DNA of 57,722 bases, from NCBI GenBank assembly GCA_024277285.1, contig JAJRVM010000249.1, positions 1-57,722 of the forward strand. The letters run 5' to 3'. Source of the stretch: Planctomycetota bacterium (GTDB taxonomy: Bacteria > Planctomycetota > Planctomycetia > Pirellulales > Pirellulaceae). This document shows, one piece after another, positions 1 to 8,387 of the stretch. Under the pieces are notes generated by a model. It was not told where the DNA came from. It saw only the letters and a program-made list of their open reading frames with translations, and did no database searches. Both the position numbers and the translations under genes were made by a program. How positions within the stretch are numbered: the first letter of the stretch is position 1; each line of letters starts with the position of its first letter.

Positions 1-100
1 GGGGCCGCAGTCGTGTGACTGCGGAAAGCAAGAGCTTGCTGTCGCACTCGCCCTCGAATCGTTTGCTTCAATGGGGCCGCAGTCGTGTGACTGCGGAAAG
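1..100 (-). CRISPR. CRISPR array, leader-end fragment
   Basis: Two identical repeat copies are visible. Positions 73-100 repeat positions 1-28 exactly, and the full unit is probably 36 nt (65-100), so the first copy is cut by the window edge. One 36-nt spacer lies at 29-64. The repeat contains a perfect 8-bp stem, CCGCAGTC/GACTGCGG, with loop GTGT. Read on the minus strand, the repeat ends ATTGAAGC, like the 8-nt crRNA handle of many type I and III systems. Transcription is therefore inferred to run leftwards, away from the cas genes and out of the window. The exact repeat start and the number of units cannot be seen. Confidence 0.9.
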
Positions 101-317
101 GGCACTTCCGTAAGTCGTGGAATACCAAGGCGTGGGGACCGGTTTTGCGAGCGGTCGGCCGCGCTGCAAGTGTGGGTCATCATATAGTGTTTCGCGGTTA
201 ACGTAAAGCACTCTTGGCCAACAGGTTGCGGGACGCGAGCGGTCCCCGGGTTTTGGCCGGCACTACGCCGCTCGCGTTGCTTGTTTCGCGAATGCGCAGG
301 GCCTGCCGATTTCTTCG
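101..317 (-). promoter_or_regulatory. Putative CRISPR leader
   Basis: This is the non-coding stretch between the stop of cas4-cas1 and the first repeat. For a leftward-transcribed array it is in the leader position. It holds an 8-bp inverted pair (GGGGACCG at 134-141, CGGTCCCC at 240-247) and two copies of GCGAGCGGTC (148-157 and 235-244), which could be integration-factor or promoter sites. It is not AT-rich like many leaders. The role is inferred from position only. Confidence 0.55.
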
Positions 318-2114
318 TTACCTTGTGACAAACACTGGATAGTTGGCGATTTCACCGGTCAGCACGCGCGCGAGAAGGCGAGCTTGGATCTCCAGCATAC
401 GTCGATAGTTTACACGATAGCCGAACATGGGGTGCGTGACCAGTGTGTCCATGCGTTGTTCGTACGCACGAAAAAACGCCTTTCGTCCTTCCGGCCTCAG
501 CGATACCGCGTTCCCGGCTCGGACAAAGTCCTTTGGCGTTACCATCCGCGTATTGATGGCCGACAACACCACGGAGTCGGCGATCAGAGCACGGAACGGT
601 TCCATCAGATCGAGTGCGAGCGCGGCTCGACCGAAACGCGGTTGGTGGTAGAAGCCGAGGTAGGGATCAAAGCCGACGGCATGACAGACGATCGTCAGAT
701 CTTTGGCCAGCACGCTGTAGGCGAGCGACAGCAATGCGTTGATCGGATCACGTGGAGGACGGCGGTTGCGACCTTGGAAATCGAATTGTCTCATAGGACC
801 GTTCAGGTCGGTTCCGCCGAACGGTTCTTCCTCGGTCTTGATCATTCCCGTGAAATTCTGAAAGTAAACGCGCGCCGCGTTCCCTTCGATACCGAGCAAT
901 TGTTCGAGCGATTCCGCTCGAACCGCGTCCTGCTGCATGCACTTCATTTGAATGAGTGCGGCAGGTGGAGGTTCCACATGGTTGCGTTGCAGCAACGTCC
1001 GTTGGTTTTTGATCTTCCCTGAGACCAAGGCGCGGGCGAATCGCAGGCAAAACAATGGGCTCTCAGCCCAACGGAATTGCTCGCGTCGCAGGAAGATGTT
1101 CTTTATGCCCAGGCCGTTGGTTGTGCCGTAAAACCACCCTCCCATTGAAAAGTAGGCAATCGGGATCTCGTTCTGGCAGAGCGTTTGAATGGCTTGGGTC
1201 GTGAGCTGGATATTGCCGAATAGGTTGAGTTGGCAAATATCGTGGATGCGCACCTTTTGGATCACTTTACCCTTTTCCTTGACCATCAACACGTTGGCCG
1301 ATTTCCCAACCGAAAGGCCTTGAGTATTCAGATAGAGCGGGCGCAAGTCGTCGCGGGCAGGAACGAGACGTCGAATGTCTTCGTGCTTCGGTTGTTGCAG
1401 GGAAACGCCGGGCCGTCTGCCGATGTCAAACAAGAACTGTTGGCCGTCTCTCGTGTTTCGATGGTCCTCCGTCGTTTCGTGGCGGCAGGCGGCTGTCTCG
1501 TCGGGTAAGCATATACCGACGAGCGAGCAGCGTGGGCATTTGGGGCTGTCGACCAACGGCGCAGGCATTTCGCCCGATTCCGCAAGATCGCGAGCCTGTT
1601 TGATCGTCCGACTTGTTTCGTCCAGTAGACGCTGGTCGATTGCGAAACGGACGCGTTGCCTGGTTTTGGCATAGTAGGCAATCGCCTCGGTGCATCGGTA
1701 GCCGTTCTCGCGCAGCACGATCGCCTGCACGGCAAGTTGGGCGCGGTCGGTGTCCCACGCTTCGAGTGTGCCGTCCTCTCCCTTCCGCGGCGCGCCTCGT
1801 TTGTAGTCGATCGGAATGACGCGATCGCCATCGACTTCAACCAGATCAATTCGGGCAATCACGCCATCCCCATCGCTTGCGAGCATTACGCTTCGCGCCT
1901 TGACTGGACGGTCTGATTCGATCAGTTCTTCGGCAGGAGGTAGTTCGTCCTCCTTTTCATCCACGCGGCGATGGCCAATCGTTCCTTCGGTCGTTTCCAG
2001 ATTGTCCGCGAACTGCGCCTCGACATACTCGAGAAAAAAGAGCCGCGGGCAATAAACGAACTCGTTAATCATCCGTGCCGGCAGATAGTCGGTCGTTTTC
2101 GCAGTCTGAATCAT
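318..2114 (-). CDS. cas4-cas1: Cas4-Cas1 fusion (CRISPR adaptation)
   Basis: This protein joins the Cas4 nuclease that trims and selects prespacers to the Cas1 integrase; with Cas2 it inserts spacers into the array. With the start at 2114 it has 598 residues. The Cas4 part (about 1-215) shows H48, D90, the DYK motif at 103-105 and Q126 of a RecB-type nuclease. Cysteines at 22, 193, 196 and 202 fit a 4Fe-4S cluster. The Cas1 part (about 255-598) has the metal-binding set E410, H490 (in GFYH) and D502 (in LDLMEPFR). Starts at 2156 are possible, but the alignable sequence begins at MIQTAKTT. Such fusions are typical of type I-G loci. It lies 72 bp after cas2 and next to the leader. Confidence 0.95.
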   Translation of the reverse strand: MIQTAKTTDYLPARMINEFVYCPRLFFLEYVEAQFADNLETTEGTIGHRRVDEKEDELPPAEELIESDRPVKARSVMLASDGDGVIARIDLVEVDGDRVIPIDYKRGAPRKGEDGTLEAWDTDRAQLAVQAIVLRENGYRCTEAIAYYAKTRQRVRFAIDQRLLDETSRTIKQARDLAESGEMPAPLVDSPKCPRCSLVGICLPDETAACRHETTEDHRNTRDGQQFLFDIGRRPGVSLQQPKHEDIRRLVPARDDLRPLYLNTQGLSVGKSANVLMVKEKGKVIQKVRIHDICQLNLFGNIQLTTQAIQTLCQNEIPIAYFSMGGWFYGTTNGLGIKNIFLRREQFRWAESPLFCLRFARALVSGKIKNQRTLLQRNHVEPPPAALIQMKCMQQDAVRAESLEQLLGIEGNAARVYFQNFTGMIKTEEEPFGGTDLNGPMRQFDFQGRNRRPPRDPINALLSLAYSVLAKDLTIVCHAVGFDPYLGFYHQPRFGRAALALDLMEPFRALIADSVVLSAINTRMVTPKDFVRAGNAVSLRPEGRKAFFRAYEQRMDTLVTHPMFGYRVNYRRMLEIQARLLARVLTGEIANYPVFVTR

Positions 2115-2186
2115 GGGGATGCGCTCCGCTGTTCCAGCAAGGCATCCGTGCGTCATGGAGGTGAATACGTCTGCTTGGCAAAACGT

Positions 2187-2477
2187 CTAGACAACAATGC
2201 AAGGTGCATCGATTGGTGAGTAGGGTTGACCCAAGGCGCTGATCACGCGTTCACCGCGTCCCGCAGCCGGGCCGAGGTTGACGAAGAGGACCTGGTCTTC
2301 GTCATGCTTGATGATCTCGCTTAACTCATGCCGGCACTTGGCCAGGTCGATTGGGTTCATCTGGCACTCGAAGACCGAATATTGCAGATGATCGCCATAG
2401 TCTCGCATGGTGCGAAAAACTTTGCGTAGACGTTTGTTGTCGCGAATATCGTAGGTGACGAGGTAGGTGTTGCGCAT
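2187..2477 (-). CDS. cas2: Cas2
   Basis: Small ferredoxin-fold protein of 96 residues that forms the Cas1-Cas2 integration complex. The N-terminus TYLVTYDIRDNKRLRKVF has the usual first strand and the YDI aspartate, and the length is normal for the family. It starts with ATG, follows a 252-bp non-coding gap after cmr6, and precedes cas4-cas1. Together these two genes form the adaptation module, the only one in the window. Confidence 0.95.
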   Translation of the reverse strand: MRNTYLVTYDIRDNKRLRKVFRTMRDYGDHLQYSVFECQMNPIDLAKCRHELSEIIKHDEDQVLFVNLGPAAGRGERVISALGQPYSPIDAPCIVV

Positions 2478-2601
2478 GGTCCGTTCTCACTTTCGGCGTA
2501 AGGACGACCATCCATGGAGAAAACGAGGCTTCTCTAGTGTAAATCGAAGTAAAGGGTGACGCAAGGAAAAACGGCAAAGTCCCGTTGACACTGCACTGCA
2601 A

Positions 2602-2659
2602 GCAATGGCGACCACGTCGGTTGGCGTACTTCCACCAACCGACGCGAGCCCGCCATTGC
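2602..2659 (-). promoter_or_regulatory. Long hairpin between cmr6 and cas2
   Basis: Inverted repeat in the only sizeable gap of the cas locus. GCAATGGCG (2602-2610) pairs with CGCCATTGC (2651-2659). CGTCGGTTGG (2615-2624) pairs with CCAACCGACG (2635-2644). The loop is 10 nt and there is a small internal loop. It could attenuate or terminate interference-gene transcription before cas2, or be an RNA processing site. There is no U-tract immediately after it on the minus strand, so a simple intrinsic terminator is not clear. On the minus strand a TTGACA hexamer lies upstream near 2697-2702, but no good -10 box follows. Confidence 0.55.
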
Positions 2660-2729
2660 GTCGCGTCAAGCGTTGGGGGGCGAGATAAGGACCATATTGT
2701 CAAAGAGCAAGAACGGCGAGGACGCGTCA

Positions 2730-3944
2730 TTATCGCAGATGGGGGTTCAGTTGCTCAACCAGTTTTCGAATCTTCGCAGAACTGTACTTTGGTTTCGGAT
2801 TCTTTGCTTTTCCTCTCTTTGCTTGTGGACGGTCCCACACTCCTTTGTACTTTGGAATCGACTCGATCCATTGACGCATCCAATCGAGACAGTCTTGCGG
2901 AAGGGCGGCATGGCTTTCGGCAAACTGAGTCAAGTCGTCAATCATCTGGTTGTCCGCTGCTTCTCGCCGCCATTGGTGCTCGCGTTGCAGCTTTTTCAAT
3001 TGCTGCAACGGCTCGGAGTCGTTCTTGATCGACTTCTGGAATCTAGCTTCTTTCGCAGCAGCTTCTTCCTGTTGACGCTGTTCCTCGCGTTCACGCTCAC
3101 GACGCTGATGGAAGACGTTCTCGGATTCGCGATCCCGCTGAAACCGCCCATAGCCCACGGCTGTCTTAGCTCCGGCGCCAAGCCAATAAAAGGCTTCAAG
3201 GAGCTGTTGTCGTATGTTCTTCAGATCTTCGTTGTGCGGTTTGCAGCCAGTTGGAGCCGGCAGAATGGCAAGCTGCCACGATTGCTCGGCATCGACGGCA
3301 AGGAAATGGACTGGCCCGGGACTCTGCCAGTCACCGGGCGTGTCGCCATGTTGGTAGTAGTCGCCGTAGTGTGGAGTCATTACATCAACGACCAGTTTGA
3401 TCGGTTTAGTGGGGAGCATGTCGAGCAAGACAAAACGCCCGCCACCGTTTGTTTGGGATCCGAAAAGAGTCTCGGTGTGCACATCTTCGTGCCACTTGCC
3501 CTTGAACTCGCCGTGAGTCTCTCGATACCACGCGCGCAGCATGCCCTTCAGACCACTGCCTGGCAGGTAGGGAACGCCGAGTGTATGAAGCCACGTGATG
3601 CCGTTTTCGAGTGGATGTTCGCGCCCCATGCCGGTGATGAAACGAGTGGAGTTCTTGAGGTGCAGCGTTTCACCGCCCATGTTCTCCGCCAGTTTGCGTT
3701 GGCGCCGGCAGGCTTCTTCGAGCAGACTCGCGTCACCGGCTGGCCTGCTAGCCATCGCGTGCAGCCAGTTGCCGCCCTCCGACTTCTTACCCGCGATGCC
3801 CTTGTCAAATTCGTATGTCGTCTCCTTTTTTCGCCAAGCCGAAGGGAATTTGTCGAACAACAGTCCGCAGTTGACCACCGTTTCTTTTTCCCATGGTTTT
3901 TGATCCGCAGCTTCTTTATAGATCGGGCAAAACGCGTCAGTCAC
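2730..3944 (-). CDS. cmr6: Cmr6, type III-B RAMP subunit
   Basis: Cas7-like RAMP protein of 404 residues that caps the Cmr backbone. The segment HTLGVPYLPGSGLKGMLR is the family signature, preceded by GREHPLENG. The C-terminal half (about 265-404) is rich in charged residues with a helical EREREEQRQQEE stretch, longer than usual. The start codon is GTG at 3944, inside the end of cmr5 (8-bp overlap), which suggests coupled translation. It is the last interference gene before the 252-bp gap and cas2. Confidence 0.92.
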   Translation of the reverse strand: MTDAFCPIYKEAADQKPWEKETVVNCGLLFDKFPSAWRKKETTYEFDKGIAGKKSEGGNWLHAMASRPAGDASLLEEACRRQRKLAENMGGETLHLKNSTRFITGMGREHPLENGITWLHTLGVPYLPGSGLKGMLRAWYRETHGEFKGKWHEDVHTETLFGSQTNGGGRFVLLDMLPTKPIKLVVDVMTPHYGDYYQHGDTPGDWQSPGPVHFLAVDAEQSWQLAILPAPTGCKPHNEDLKNIRQQLLEAFYWLGAGAKTAVGYGRFQRDRESENVFHQRREREREEQRQQEEAAAKEARFQKSIKNDSEPLQQLKKLQREHQWRREAADNQMIDDLTQFAESHAALPQDCLDWMRQWIESIPKYKGVWDRPQAKRGKAKNPKPKYSSAKIRKLVEQLNPHLR

Positions 3945-4350
3945 TTTGACTCTCCTTTTCAGTCAAATAAGCGCGGGCGAACTGTTTGAGCCAATTGAGG
4001 TAGGCCATCGCTTCGGCTTGGGCGCGGAGATAGACATCTTGGTCATTATTCATGAGCTTCACGATCACATCGTGCGCGTCGCCATTGAGTTCATCGATTT
4101 GCGTGGTCAGCCATGACGCGACGTGATTGAACAACAGGTAATGCGAGTCGTTGGTTCTTCCTTTCGCCTTGGCCAACTGCGTGACCATCGCCTGACCAAG
4201 GCCGTTCATGACCATTGCGGCAGGCAGGGACGACACATACGACACATAGTAGCCATCGTTGTTGTTTTCGATGCTCTTGATCTGATTCAATGCATGTTCC
4301 GCCCGCAATTGGTCGAGTGTGCGAACAGGTTGTTTGTATGTCGTATTCAT
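3937..4350 (-). CDS. cmr5: Cmr5, type III-B small subunit
   Basis: Small, mainly helical protein of 137 residues with this start (MNTTYKQPVRTLDQLRAEHA), the normal size and N-terminal pattern of Cmr5. It forms the inner filament that holds target RNA along the crRNA. The ATG at 4350 overlaps the TGA of cmr4 as ATGA, which favours this start over an upstream one at 4407. It overlaps cmr6 by 8 bp. Confidence 0.9.
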   Translation of the reverse strand: MNTTYKQPVRTLDQLRAEHALNQIKSIENNNDGYYVSYVSSLPAAMVMNGLGQAMVTQLAKAKGRTNDSHYLLFNHVASWLTTQIDELNGDAHDVIVKLMNNDQDVYLRAQAEAMAYLNWLKQFARAYLTEKESQSD

Positions 4351-5186
4351 GCGGTGTCCCCCTGCACGGATGGTGTCGTGCAAACGTCCCACTTCACGGC
4401 GAACCAACCCTGACCGACCGTTTCATTCCCACCAACTTGCAAGAAAGGATGCTCGCCAATAAGCGATTCCAGTGCCTCCAGGGCGCCGCCTTCGTTCCGT
4501 TCGGCGAGCAGGCAGTAAAACAGACTGTCAGGTGGGATCGTTTCTTCATACCAGAGGTTTTTGCTGGTTTTCTTCTCGTTATCGAGGACATTCCGAGCGT
4601 TGATCGCCAAGCCGTAGCGGGCGAACCAGGCAAAGTCATTGGAGTTCAAGAGGACCAGTTGTTTGGGCACGCGCTGTTGTGTCTCCTTGTACGCAATTAG
4701 CGACTGAATTAATTCGACGATGCCTTCGGGGAGCTCGTGCTGGTGTTGGAATTGCCGTTCTTCCAGAAATAACTCGCCGTTGCCAGCGCCAACGTACTTC
4801 ATTCGGTCGATCGACGGAATCGACATTTCCGAATGGCCACTGGCCGAGCGTCGCAGATCACGGCAAAAACGTTCGATCAGGTGCGGACAGGTTACCCATT
4901 TGTAGGTTCCCGTTAGGCAGCGGATCGGCAGGGCAACCAAGCGAGCATCGGCGATGACCAAGCTACCGGCACGGTCCTGTTGACCAAATACCGTGTTGCA
5001 CTTGGGGGCATCCCACTTCTCGCTACGCGCCCGACCAAGCAGCGCACCTTTGAAGCTGCTGCCGACAATGACCGGATAATCAGTAGACGCTTCGCGCGCA
5101 ACGGGTAAGTCTACGAATCCAGCGTCTTGGCCAGTGCCAGGGTGGATTGAGGTTTCGGCCAACAAGCCGAGAATGGTCGATTTCAT
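4347..5186 (-). CDS. cmr4: Cmr4, type III-B backbone RAMP and target RNA nuclease
   Basis: Cas7-family backbone subunit of 279 residues when started at the ATG at 5186, which has a GGGAG Shine-Dalgarno sequence just upstream. The N-terminal motif HPGTGQDAGFVDLPV is typical. The aspartate in it is residue 26, the position of the target-RNA-cleaving aspartate known in Pyrococcus Cmr4, so the backbone is probably cleavage-competent. GSSFKGALLGRA follows the family pattern. A 46-bp gap separates it from cmr3, and ATGA joins it to cmr5. Confidence 0.93.
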   Translation of the reverse strand: MKSTILGLLAETSIHPGTGQDAGFVDLPVAREASTDYPVIVGSSFKGALLGRARSEKWDAPKCNTVFGQQDRAGSLVIADARLVALPIRCLTGTYKWVTCPHLIERFCRDLRRSASGHSEMSIPSIDRMKYVGAGNGELFLEERQFQHQHELPEGIVELIQSLIAYKETQQRVPKQLVLLNSNDFAWFARYGLAINARNVLDNEKKTSKNLWYEETIPPDSLFYCLLAERNEGGALEALESLIGEHPFLQVGGNETVGQGWFAVKWDVCTTPSVQGDTA

Positions 5187-5232
5187 ATTGAGCTTCTCCC
5201 AAAATGGTTGAGGCGGTTGGTGGACGCATTTG

Positions 5233-6396
5233 CTATGGGGGCGTTTGTTTGCCGAGGAACGCAAGGCCGTAGCCGAAACTCGTCTTGTTGCCAAGCTGAA
5301 ATCCGCTCGACGAAAGGTTGGTATCAATGGCTTTGGCAGACTCAAGCCACCAAACCGTGCCGGGCCGAACATGGGGCACGAGCGAATGTGGCCGGCCATG
5401 GATGCCGTTCCACCCTCCGATGCCAATTGGTCGGTCGAAGGTCGTGGTGATGACGGTGCCGGAAAGCTCGGCACTTAAAGCCGAGGCATCCTCTGCCGGC
5501 CGAGCGCCAAACCAGTCTTTGTTGCCAGCAAAACAGGCAGGTGTCGCGAGAACTAGCACCGATGGCTCGTCGCCCAACGATTGTTTTGGAAGCGGCCGCG
5601 CGTCAATCGGTTCGCACGATGCGAAACGGGATTCGCCTCCCAACGCGATATAATGTGGCATTGCCCAGTCATCCGCTGGCAATCCAGCAACACCAACAAC
5701 AAGGGCGACATTTCGGCGCAAACGGACATACCGTGGGCTGTACATGGCTCCTTCGCCAGTGGTACGGGAGTCGACATCGCGAGCGATGCCGACTCGACTT
5801 TCCAATACGAACAGGTCATCACGGTGGATGCAATCTTCTGGTGAAGGCCGTTCGCCTGCGAGAATCGCGGTCATCGCGCTCGTGGTGACGAAGAACTGTT
5901 CGGTCGAACTAGGAGCTTTTTCGCCCAGCCTGCTCTTGCAGATCCCTTTGGGCGTTGGTAAACAAACGTGTCCCAGGTCACACTGGACGAGCGTTTTCGA
6001 GGGAACCAACCAGTCGAGCGGTGTGAACGTTTTGCCATTGTCTGTTGCTCTTCCCAGTACATGCCGTGGCATCGGGAAGACGATTTGTCCATCCTTCTCC
6101 AGCAGCGGGCCGATGAACGACAGCGTTCCCAAGTCGTTGCCATCGCCTAGCACTTGTTTGATCTCATCGCTCCAGTCGGAATGACCATCCCATGGATAAG
6201 GAGATGATCGCGCCAAGGCGGCTCGCAGTGCACCGACGACAGTGGCAGAGTTCGGCGGGAACTGGCTGACGATGTCACTCTGGTTTTCTCCTCGGTTCGA
6301 TGGGCGACCGTCCCGAAAAAACCATGCATCCGTCGGCTCCAGGCGATACCACCGGGTGTGCCTGTCTGTTGCAGTCACGGTTTGTTGCTCACGCAT
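5233..6396 (-). CDS. cmr3: Cmr3, type III-B Cas5-like subunit
   Basis: Cas5-like RAMP protein of 387 residues that contacts the crRNA handle and Cas10. The N-terminal WFFRDGRPSNRG matches the Cmr3 signature (FRDGRP). The C-terminal region has GIGGWNGIHGRPHSL and a closing FGYGLAF. The start at 6396 gives an 8-bp overlap with the end of cas10, and ATG at 6402 is a close alternative. Its place between cas10 and cmr4 is the usual Cmr order. Confidence 0.92.
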   Translation of the reverse strand: MREQQTVTATDRHTRWYRLEPTDAWFFRDGRPSNRGENQSDIVSQFPPNSATVVGALRAALARSSPYPWDGHSDWSDEIKQVLGDGNDLGTLSFIGPLLEKDGQIVFPMPRHVLGRATDNGKTFTPLDWLVPSKTLVQCDLGHVCLPTPKGICKSRLGEKAPSSTEQFFVTTSAMTAILAGERPSPEDCIHRDDLFVLESRVGIARDVDSRTTGEGAMYSPRYVRLRRNVALVVGVAGLPADDWAMPHYIALGGESRFASCEPIDARPLPKQSLGDEPSVLVLATPACFAGNKDWFGARPAEDASALSAELSGTVITTTFDRPIGIGGWNGIHGRPHSLVPHVRPGTVWWLESAKAIDTNLSSSGFQLGNKTSFGYGLAFLGKQTPP

Positions 6397-8383
6397 GGCC
6401 ATCCACCTTTCCATCTTTGACTTGCTTGAGAAAGCGAGCGACTCGCCAGCCATCGAAGCTAAATGCTTGCGGATCGGATCTCACCCGCCGCGTTTCGGGA
6501 TCGCGTGTCCATGGTTGGCTGATCGCCAATAGTGGCCTGACCATGTTCTTCGTTTCGCTGGGAACTACTTTCTTGCGAGCCTCTCTTGTCATTCGTCTGC
6601 GGTATTCGGCATTTGCGATGTCAGTCAGTAGTTCGTCGCCAAAGCCAATTCTCCCGAATTGGCCCGGTTGCTCGATCGGCTCCGCGAACAGTTTTCCAAA
6701 CTGTTTCCGGAGCAGGTAAAGAAACGAGCCATTAAACTCCGTGGTTTCTTTTCGCGTCGAATCGCTGCCAAACCGGTCGATCAGTTCGTCGAGTTTTCCG
6801 AACCCGGCAACATTTCCTGTTTCGCCGCGAACTGCCGACCATGGCGCGGACCACACGGCTTGTAAACCGCTCCCCTGGACAATCCCGATGGCCAGAGAAT
6901 CACGCCCCGTTCGTTCCTTGGCGACGTCATCAAGCAAGTGATGGGCTGTTTGCAACACCTGTCGCAAGGGATACTTCCAGTGAGCGTAGATGATGGCGCC
7001 GGACAGGGTGGCGTCAGGAATTGTTTTTCCCTCATGGACATGTTGAAAACTGACCACATATTCTCGGGCCAATTCGTCGGCCGTGTGCAATGCGTTAGCG
7101 GCAGGTAGAATGGCCATTACATCATCGCCGCCTGTGTAGATGGTTCGACCGAGTTTCGATTGCACGGTCTTGTCAACGCGACCAGCGAACCGGTTAAGTC
7201 CCCTGCTGACCTTTTCCGGCGACCCCAGTGTCGCGACCAGTCGTCCCATTGAATCGCCGTCCATCAACAGCAGCGCATAGTAGGGAACGGGACCAATCGG
7301 CACATCTGCCCGCCGAGACGGATGTGAGGGACTCCGCTCCGGCTGGAAACCAGGCACCGCAAACTGCACATTATTCAATAACTCCAGTAACTTGCACACC
7401 TCATCCTTGCTTGCTCCCGGTTCATTCTGCCGAACGGCCTCGGCAAACCATGCGGGTCCATCGAGTCCCGTCCAAGATGCATGGAGGCCGGCGTCTTTGG
7501 CGGCCTGCACGTCACTTTCGCGCCACCCAGCTTTCTTGGCCGCCATCGCGTAGTCGCTAGCGGCCTGGCGAGCACGTTCCGACTCTTCCACCTTCCTGAG
7601 CCAAGGTAACGCCGCCAGGAACGCCGTCGAAGGCCAGGACTTCTGCTGTTTCAAGTCGTCGCAAATATCAGGCCCGGTTGCACGTTCAATTACATGCGGA
7701 ATAAGCCGCTTAATGAGGGCGATGGCACAAAGCCGTTCTCGATCCTGAACATCCAACTCAGGAACGAGCTTTCGCAACTCGTTCCAGAAAATCGATTGGT
7801 CGCTCCGTTGTCCTCTTCCGGCATATCCGGAGAGCTCTTGGTGCGTTCCCATCAGTGAGCACTTCGTGCCGTCTTCCGGTTGCGCATTCACATTGCGGAT
7901 ATTCTTCCGAGAGGTGACCAGGTGGTTCAGCGTTTTGTTGGCTCCATCCGGCGAACCGATGACCCATGTGATCTCCCAAAAGCTTTCGACCTGCCGGTTC
8001 CAAATTACCGCTGTTCTGTTGCCATATTCCACCACCGGCTCAACGAACTGGCTGAAGACGGCTGAAGCGATGTTTCGCCAGGATGACTGAAAAGCGTCAG
8101 AAGCGGCGGTTGCCGCTTGCTTTGCCGTTTCGACTGAATCAAATTGCAGCTCGAAGCGGTTCGGAATCCCGCCGATGGTTGTCCGCTTTGAGGTGACGCT
8201 ACCGCAATCCTCATCCGATCGAAACGGGATCAGCGTTTTTCCGCCCGCCTGTTCTGCCGCCACCAAAGCGGATTCAGCCAAATAGGAGAGCAGCCAACTG
8301 CCCGCCCAAAGGTCGCGAGTCCGCCGAGCCTGCCCGACAAACGCCTGCACGGGACCGATCGTGAAAGAAAGATGTGTCTTCAT
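6389..8383 (-). CDS. cas10: Cas10/Cmr2, HD-less cyclase subunit
   Basis: Large subunit of the Cmr complex, 664 residues from the ATG at 8383, which has GGAG upstream and starts 4 bp after cmr1. The protein begins directly with FTIGPVQAFVGQARRTRDLW, the first-palm motif, so the N-terminal HD DNase domain of many Cas10 proteins is missing. The second palm has LMDGDSMGRLV (DGD at 375-377) and YTGGDDVMAILP (GGDD at 418-421), both intact, so cyclic oligoadenylate synthesis is expected on target RNA binding. DNA cleavage by this subunit is not expected. The likely receptor of its product is encoded upstream at 9569-11362. Confidence 0.94.
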   Translation of the reverse strand: MKTHLSFTIGPVQAFVGQARRTRDLWAGSWLLSYLAESALVAAEQAGGKTLIPFRSDEDCGSVTSKRTTIGGIPNRFELQFDSVETAKQAATAASDAFQSSWRNIASAVFSQFVEPVVEYGNRTAVIWNRQVESFWEITWVIGSPDGANKTLNHLVTSRKNIRNVNAQPEDGTKCSLMGTHQELSGYAGRGQRSDQSIFWNELRKLVPELDVQDRERLCAIALIKRLIPHVIERATGPDICDDLKQQKSWPSTAFLAALPWLRKVEESERARQAASDYAMAAKKAGWRESDVQAAKDAGLHASWTGLDGPAWFAEAVRQNEPGASKDEVCKLLELLNNVQFAVPGFQPERSPSHPSRRADVPIGPVPYYALLLMDGDSMGRLVATLGSPEKVSRGLNRFAGRVDKTVQSKLGRTIYTGGDDVMAILPAANALHTADELAREYVVSFQHVHEGKTIPDATLSGAIIYAHWKYPLRQVLQTAHHLLDDVAKERTGRDSLAIGIVQGSGLQAVWSAPWSAVRGETGNVAGFGKLDELIDRFGSDSTRKETTEFNGSFLYLLRKQFGKLFAEPIEQPGQFGRIGFGDELLTDIANAEYRRRMTREARKKVVPSETKNMVRPLLAISQPWTRDPETRRVRSDPQAFSFDGWRVARFLKQVKDGKVDGHA

Positions 8384-8387
8384 AATT

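Noticed and set aside
384..1022. 212-codon plus-strand open frame opposite cas4-cas1
   Set aside because: It is an antisense shadow of a clearly conserved protein, has no ribosome site, and has unnatural His/Arg/Cys-rich composition.
2690..2729. TTGACA on the minus strand before cas2 as a promoter
   Set aside because: No acceptable -10 hexamer lies 15-19 bases downstream, so a promoter cannot be claimed from sequence alone.
2673..3989. 438-codon plus-strand open frame opposite cmr6
   Set aside because: Cmr6 on the other strand has family motifs and the operon overlaps; this frame matches no family and depends on the codon bias of cmr6.
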